DNA of 64,000 bases from Kuafuiihalomonas sp050331295 (GTDB lineage Bacteria > Myxococcota > Kuafuiibacteriia > Kuafuiibacteriales > Kuafuiibacteriaceae): contig JBHJGZ010000003.1 of assembly GCA_050331295.1 (NCBI GenBank), forward strand, positions 62,001 through 126,000. The letters are read 5' to 3'. A program made the position numbers and the translations under genes. The stretch's first letter is position 1, and each line of letters begins with the position of its first letter. Below, in pieces: positions 59,928 through 64,000 of the stretch. The notes beneath the pieces were generated by a model. The model worked only from the letters and a program-made list of their open reading frames with translations. It was not told where the DNA came from and did not search any database.

Positions 59928-61085
59928 TTAGCGAGGAACGGTTCGAATGGACGTGGGTCCACCGGTGAGTTGGACCCGTTGTCCGGTGTCCTCCAGGCCC
60001 TTTCTGCTCACCTTCCAGATGCCGATGGCCCGGTCGACGTTGAGCTGCACCACCAGTCGCCGGCTGTCCTGTGTGAACACCAGGCCTTGTGGAGCTGCTC
60101 CGATCTCCGTCGTGGACACCGGCCGAGCCGCGCCATCCTTGATCTCAAAGAGCCGGATGGCGCCACGGGGGTTGTGACCGGCCGCCTCTGGAGGCAGGTG
60201 GGAACCATTCATGCACAGCGCGGCAATGAACCGGCCGTCGGGCGAAATCGCTACGCCTTCCGGGACCGCCGGAACCGTCAGATGCTGAACGGCGCGGAAC
60301 GGGTATGATGATGTGTCGATGAGCGTCACACTGTCGACGTCGCCGACGAGGACGCCGCGCCGTCCGCCCATGGCCGCGAGGCCCACGTTGCTCACCACCG
60401 CCCATCGTCCATCACCCGACACGTCGATGGCGTACGGCGTCACTCCGGACGAGATCCGATGTTCCATGAGCCGGACCGCGTCGCCGCGAAGGTCCAACAC
60501 GCTGAGACCCATGGCCTCCCGGTCCGCCACCAACGCGAACTCCCCGTCCGGAAGCACCGCGACGCTTCCCAGCAGGCCTCCCCCAAGGTCGACCGTTTGG
60601 ACCACACCGGCTCCGCCGTCCGCGATCCTCGCCACCGCAACGTTCCCCGCGGTGGTCACGATCAGGAGACGTTTGCCGTCCGGCGTGACCGCCAACGCCT
60701 GAGGATGGACGCCGAGGTCGAGGCGCTGCACCACCTCTTTCGCCTTCAGGTCCACAACCTGGACGATGTGCAGCTCGGAGCGCTCCTCGGCTTCCTCATC
60801 ATAGGTGTCCGGCGCGGAGACGAACGCGAGCCGACCATCCGGCGTGATGGCGACAGACTGTGGTGGCCCGTGGACCGAGTGCTGAACGTCGACGGTGGCC
60901 AAGATCTTCGGAGGCCCGCTCACATCCAGCAGCGCCAGAGAATCCGATGGCTGCCCGGGTGGGTAGGTACCCCGTCCTTGGTCCCTCACGAATTTTGCGT
61001 CGTTGGCCGACACCACGAGCTCGGGTGCCGCCTGAAGCGGCGTGCTCATCAAGAGAATGCCGAGGAAGAGGATTCGCGTGCTCAT
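59928..61085 (-). CDS. Exported YncE/lactonase-type beta-propeller protein
   Basis: This 385-residue protein has a clear signal peptide (M-S-T-R-I-L-F-L-G-I-L-L-M-S-T-P-L-Q-A-A). Repeated propeller blades follow, with units such as V-A-I-T-P-D-G-R-L-A-F-V, L-A-V-T-P-D-G-K-R-L-L-I and V-A-I-S-P-D-G-R-F-I-A-A. It resembles YncE/6-phosphogluconolactonase-like secreted propellers, whose ligands are mostly unknown. The ATG at 61085 overlaps the stop of the upstream SMP-30 gene (ATGA), so they are coupled. A longer frame extends upstream but lacks the signal. Confidence 0.87.
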   Translation of the reverse strand: MSTRILFLGILLMSTPLQAAPELVVSANDAKFVRDQGRGTYPPGQPSDSLALLDVSGPPKILATVDVQHSVHGPPQSVAITPDGRLAFVSAPDTYDEEAEERSELHIVQVVDLKAKEVVQRLDLGVHPQALAVTPDGKRLLIVTTAGNVAVARIADGGAGVVQTVDLGGGLLGSVAVLPDGEFALVADREAMGLSVLDLRGDAVRLMEHRISSGVTPYAIDVSGDGRWAVVSNVGLAAMGGRRGVLVGDVDSVTLIDTSSYPFRAVQHLTVPAVPEGVAISPDGRFIAALCMNGSHLPPEAAGHNPRGAIRLFEIKDGAARPVSTTEIGAAPQGLVFTQDSRRLVVQLNVDRAIGIWKVSRKGLEDTGQRVQLTGGPTSIRTVPR

Positions 61086-62152
61086 GGCCTTTTTCCAATC
61101 GATGCAGGTGGAGCGCGTCCGGTTACGAACCTTCCGCGCAACAGTTGATGATTTGCGGTGACGTAGAGTGTCCTTCCATCGTCGCCCCACTCGAGGTTCC
61201 CGGTGGGCTCTCCGGTGAGAAGCGTTCCAAGATGCCGTCCCTCGGCATCGAAAACGTAGATGCCTCCAGGACCGGCGCCGAACACGCGACCCTGGTCATC
61301 GACTTCGATGCCGTCGGGCCCCCCCGGTCGGTCCTTCATGAATGGGCGCGCTTCCATCCACAGCTCGCCGCGTCCGAGGGTGCCGTCGGCCCGCCTCGGG
61401 AACCGCCACCAGCCCGGACGGGCGGGGTCGACGTCCGTGATGTACAGCGTCTTTTCGTCCGGCCCGAGCGCGATGCCGTTCGGCGCGCGGAGATCCTCGA
61501 TGAGAAGTGTGGGTTCGGATCCTGCCCGAACCGAGTACACCCCTTGAAACTCGAGCTCCTTGTGCGCGTCTTCGAAGGTGTCGGGAAGACCGAAAGGGGG
61601 GTCGGTGAACAAGATCTCTCCCTCGCTCGAGACGATCACGTCGTTCGGACTGTTCAGTCTCTGACCCTGGTAGGCGTCGGCGATCACGGTGAGCTCGCCG
61701 TTGGCCTCCCGTCTCACCAGGCGTCGGTCTCCGTGCTGGCAGATGAGAAGCCGTCCGTGGCCGTCGAGCGTGAGACCATTCGACCCGGGTTCGCGCCCCT
61801 CGAAGGGCTTCGAACCGGTGTACCCCGATGACTTCATGAAGACCGTAAGCGTCCGCGTCTTGGGCTCGAACCGGTGGATTCGGTTTTCCGGAATGTCCGA
61901 GAACAGCAGATCCTGGGTCCCCGGTCGCCAAACCGGTCCTTCCAACCAGGTGAATCCGTCGCCGACCACCTCCCACGCAAAGTTGCGGGGAACGACCGCA
62001 TCCATTTCGGGAAGGATCCGCTCCACGACCGAGCGGTTCATTACCTCGGGTCCTTCGGACGAACTGGAGGACGGCGCCGGGCATGCCGAAAGCAAGCCCG
62101 CAAGGAGGATGAGCCCAGCCGATGGAACTTCGTGGCTCATGCCGTCCTGCAT
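61082..62152 (-). CDS. SMP-30/gluconolactonase lipoprotein
   Basis: This 356-residue protein starts M-Q-D-G-M-S-H-E-V with a hydrophobic stretch and lipobox L-L-A-G-L-L-S-A-C, so it is probably lipid-anchored. The SMP-30 propeller (about 40-350) has W-L-E-G-P-V-W-R-P (Glu metal ligand), R-L-N-S-P-N-D-V-I and A-P-N-G-I-A-L metal-site motifs; F-T-D-P-P-F-G-L is also present in its sister gene at 57332. ATG 62152 has GAGG about 6 nt upstream; neighbouring ATGs at 62176, 62164 and 62140 are alternatives. First gene of the five-gene run. Confidence 0.87.
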   Translation of the reverse strand: MQDGMSHEVPSAGLILLAGLLSACPAPSSSSSEGPEVMNRSVVERILPEMDAVVPRNFAWEVVGDGFTWLEGPVWRPGTQDLLFSDIPENRIHRFEPKTRTLTVFMKSSGYTGSKPFEGREPGSNGLTLDGHGRLLICQHGDRRLVRREANGELTVIADAYQGQRLNSPNDVIVSSEGEILFTDPPFGLPDTFEDAHKELEFQGVYSVRAGSEPTLLIEDLRAPNGIALGPDEKTLYITDVDPARPGWWRFPRRADGTLGRGELWMEARPFMKDRPGGPDGIEVDDQGRVFGAGPGGIYVFDAEGRHLGTLLTGEPTGNLEWGDDGRTLYVTANHQLLRGRFVTGRAPPASIGKRP

Positions 62153-62376
62153 TCGCACCCTCATCCTCCGAAACATCCCTAGCCCCAACCGCACCGGGTA
62201 CCACAAGCCGTATCTTTCGCGGCTCGTCCAAAGACCGACGGTCAAGCGCGCCCCCACGCCTTGGTCGGGCGGAACCTAATGAACGACGACATGGCTGACT
62301 AGTACCCAAACGCGGAAGTTGTCGCTCCAGCGCTCTCGACTTGCGCCTCCCCGTGGAGCCCTCGACACTCCAAACG

Positions 62377-63309
62377 ATGCTCACCGTGGCCTTCGACCCG
62401 CTATTCTTGGTACACGATCCGGGTCCTGCGCATCCGGAATCGGTGCAGCGGGCGCGGGCGGTGCAGGCTTGGTTGACGACCAGGGACGATGTCCATGAGG
62501 TGCCCGGTCGCGACGCGACGCGGACAGAGCTGTGTGCGGCCCACGACGAAGCCTATCTGGACACGCTGGAGCGCGCCCGGGGGAAGCGCCTCGCTCTCGA
62601 CCCAGACACCGCAACCAGTGCAGGTTCGGTTCAAGCCGCCATCCGAGCCGCGGGCACGACCATCGAGCTCTGTTGCCGCGTCGCGGATGAGGAGGCCGCG
62701 CCCGGCCTCGCCCTGGTTCGCCCCCCCGGTCATCATGCGGTCCGAGAACGCGCAATGGGTTTCTGTCTCATCAACAACGTGGCCGTGGCAGCCCGGGCGC
62801 TGCAGGCCTCCGGACGGGCGGAACGGATCGCGATCCTGGACTGGGACGTGCACCACGGAAACGGAACCGAATCCATCTTTTGGGAGGATCCATCCGTGAT
62901 GTACCTCTCGGTCCATCAGTCGCCCCTTTATCCGGGCACGGGCGCTGAAACCGATGTGGGGGGCGGTCGCGGTCGCGGCACCACGGTGAATGTGCCGGTG
63001 CGCCCCGGTGCCGGGGACGCGGAGCTGCTTCGAGCCAGCGTGGAACGGCTCGAGCCGGCCGTGCGCGCATTCCAGCCCGACATGATCCTGGTCTCGGCCG
63101 GCTACGATGGATTGCGCGAGGATCCCTTGGCTTCACTGGAGTACACCACGGATGGCATCGGAGAGCTCTCCAAACGCTGGCGAGACCTGGCGCATGAACG
63201 ATGCGGCGGACGGCTGGCGGGAGTCTTGGAGGGCGGCTACCACCTGGGTGGACTGCGCAAGGGAATCGAAGCCACGCTTCGCGCTTGGTCCGGCGACTCG
63301 GTGATCTAA
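62377..63309 (+). CDS. Histone deacetylase-family (acetoin-utilisation/acetylpolyamine-type) amidohydrolase
   Basis: This 310-residue zinc hydrolase of the HDAC/AcuC superfamily removes acetyl groups from lysine or polyamines. It has R-P-P-G-H119-H120 (catalytic), D155-W-D157-V-H159-H-G (metal ligands D157, H159), Y-P-G-T-G (active-site rim) and S-A-G-Y-D-G (second Asp). G-F-C-L-I-N-N-V-A is the class-II-like loop. The ATG at 62377 gives a start near M-L-T-V-A-F-D; an upstream TTG adds 12 residues. It lies 6.6 kb from the histone-fold gene. The substrate is unknown. Confidence 0.9.
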   Translation: MLTVAFDPLFLVHDPGPAHPESVQRARAVQAWLTTRDDVHEVPGRDATRTELCAAHDEAYLDTLERARGKRLALDPDTATSAGSVQAAIRAAGTTIELCCRVADEEAAPGLALVRPPGHHAVRERAMGFCLINNVAVAARALQASGRAERIAILDWDVHHGNGTESIFWEDPSVMYLSVHQSPLYPGTGAETDVGGGRGRGTTVNVPVRPGAGDAELLRASVERLEPAVRAFQPDMILVSAGYDGLREDPLASLEYTTDGIGELSKRWRDLAHERCGGRLAGVLEGGYHLGGLRKGIEATLRAWSGDSVI

Positions 63310-64000
63310 GGTCCGGCGGAAAGACGAAGGTCGAAGTCCACCTCGATCCCATCGGGCGCGTTGAAGCTCCTGACAGCGAAGGAAAGAAATCCGTCTGCTG
63401 GAACCTGAAATGTCACGAGGGAGCAGAGGTCGGCGTTGATGTCCTTGTCATCGTTTTCGGCGATCAGGTTCCCGTCGCCGTCGAAGACGGAGAGTGTCGT
63501 GTCCACCAGCAAGGTGTCGCATGGACCGAAGCCGAGGTTGAAAGTCTCGATGGTGAGATCCGTCCCCGCCGGAGCAGTCGCGAAGCCGCCGATCGGTGTC
63601 GTGATCCCGGTGAACTCGACGCTGTCGTTCCCCACCAGCGTCGCGAGCAGTGAGCACTGTAAGTTGACGTCTACGATTTCGTTTATGCACGCGCTGCCGT
63701 CCGAAAGAGCAGCGCACTCCGCCTCTTCGATACAGTCTTCGGCCTCGTCATAGGCTTCTTCGCAGTTCGGCGTCATGAGCGACTGAAGCGAGAACGAAAA
63801 CTGGCAGGCCTCGACACAGCTGGGCCCCGACGCAATCGAGCATTCGTCAAATCGGTCGCACTGCTCTTCACAAAAACCTTCAGCGAAGCCGGGTCCGGCG
63901 ACCCCTCCGTCCATGCCCGGCGGCCCGCTATCCACGTCGACCGCGGCGTCACCTGGATCCACGCCTGCATCGGGCGCGCCCGCCATGTCGGGGTCTCCGG
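63306..64000 (-). CDS. Surface lipoprotein with Cys-rich and PPC-like domains (partial, 5' end beyond window)
   Basis: The frame is open to the right edge, so the true start and probably the signal peptide lie outside; the first internal ATG is at 63986. The visible 231 residues begin with an Asp/Gly/Pro-rich linker (D-A-G-V-D-P-G-D-A-A-V-D-V-D-S-G), then a Cys-rich segment (C-E-E-Q-C-D-R-F-D-E-C ... C-V-E-A-C). A beta-sandwich follows with L-S-V-F-D-G-D-G-N-L-I-A-E-N-D-D, typical of bacterial pre-peptidase C-terminal domains. It overlaps HDAC by 4 bp, convergent. An extracellular role is likely; function unknown. Confidence 0.75.
   Translation of the reverse strand, partial: GDPDMAGAPDAGVDPGDAAVDVDSGPPGMDGGVAGPGFAEGFCEEQCDRFDECSIASGPSCVEACQFSFSLQSLMTPNCEEAYDEAEDCIEEAECAALSDGSACINEIVDVNLQCSLLATLVGNDSVEFTGITTPIGGFATAPAGTDLTIETFNLGFGPCDTLLVDTTLSVFDGDGNLIAENDDKDINADLCSLVTFQVPADGFLSFAVRSFNAPDGIEVDFDLRLSAGP

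Overview
The window (64 kb, GC-rich) looks like chromosome of a Myxococcota (deltaproteobacterial) bacterium, probably one of the Polyangia/Sandaracinus-like lineages. The evidence is a MYXO-CTERM-type tail on a secreted metalloprotease, two eukaryote-like Ser/Thr kinases (one fused to TPRs), an FHA-containing sigma54 activator, an orphan zinc-finger (anti-sigma-like) membrane protein, Asp/Pro-rich surface lipoproteins, and strong G/C preference at third codon positions. I see no rRNA, tRNA, CRISPR array, insertion sequence or phage gene. The content is mostly housekeeping and signalling genes, with some accessory islands.

Layout. 1-5.65 kb: an edge-truncated kinase-like gene, then an iron-sulphur assembly operon read leftward (MerR-type regulator, iscS, iscU, iscA, hscB, hscA) with a near-perfect palindromic MerR-type operator at its head. 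5.65-14 kb: rmlB and cysQ (divergent), an anti-sigma-like protein, AlkB, a Ser/Thr kinase, a catalytically eroded metallo-beta-lactamase-fold protein ending in a sliding-clamp motif, a BolA/IbaG protein and a FemAB/DUF482-type acyltransferase. 14-18 kb: secreted matrixin metalloprotease with its partner, glyoxalase I, a lipoprotein. 18-28 kb: two ABC exporter systems (the first permease is fused to an M1 peptidase), DUF2277, RDD and HTTM-like membrane proteins. 28-34 kb: a LysR regulator divergent from a CmcJ/NvfI-type oxygenase, and an FHA-sigma54 activator divergent from a kinase-TPR protein. 34-42.6 kb: trxB behind a promoter with an embedded Fur-family-like operator, a trans-sulphuration enzyme, mutS2, a TPR protein, RNase J and a UDP-glucuronate epimerase. 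42.7-48.6 kb: an outer-membrane protein, tatA, a DUF3426-type protein, phaR, a TetR regulator, and tatB-tatC (TatC carries a large extra periplasmic loop). 48.6-51.7 kb: pncB-nadE for NAD salvage. 51.8-55.8 kb: acyl-CoA oxidase, fatty-acid desaturase and a zinc-finger histone-fold protein in one run. 55.8-62.2 kb: a tightly packed leftward operon with a carotenoid-cleavage-type oxygenase, two SMP-30 lactonases, a YHS-HbpS fusion and a beta-propeller. 62.4-64 kb: an HDAC-family deacetylase and an edge-truncated lipoprotein.

Most unusual items: (i) the zinc-finger plus histone-fold protein at 55.3-55.8 kb, coupled to lipid genes; (ii) the five-gene lactonase/YHS-HbpS/carotenoid-oxygenase operon; (iii) control of isc by a Cys-rich MerR protein in the usual place of IscR, with its operator against the start codon; (iv) the pseudo-metallo-beta-lactamase with a C-terminal clamp motif; (v) the trxB promoter whose 17-bp spacer is exactly a palindromic operator.
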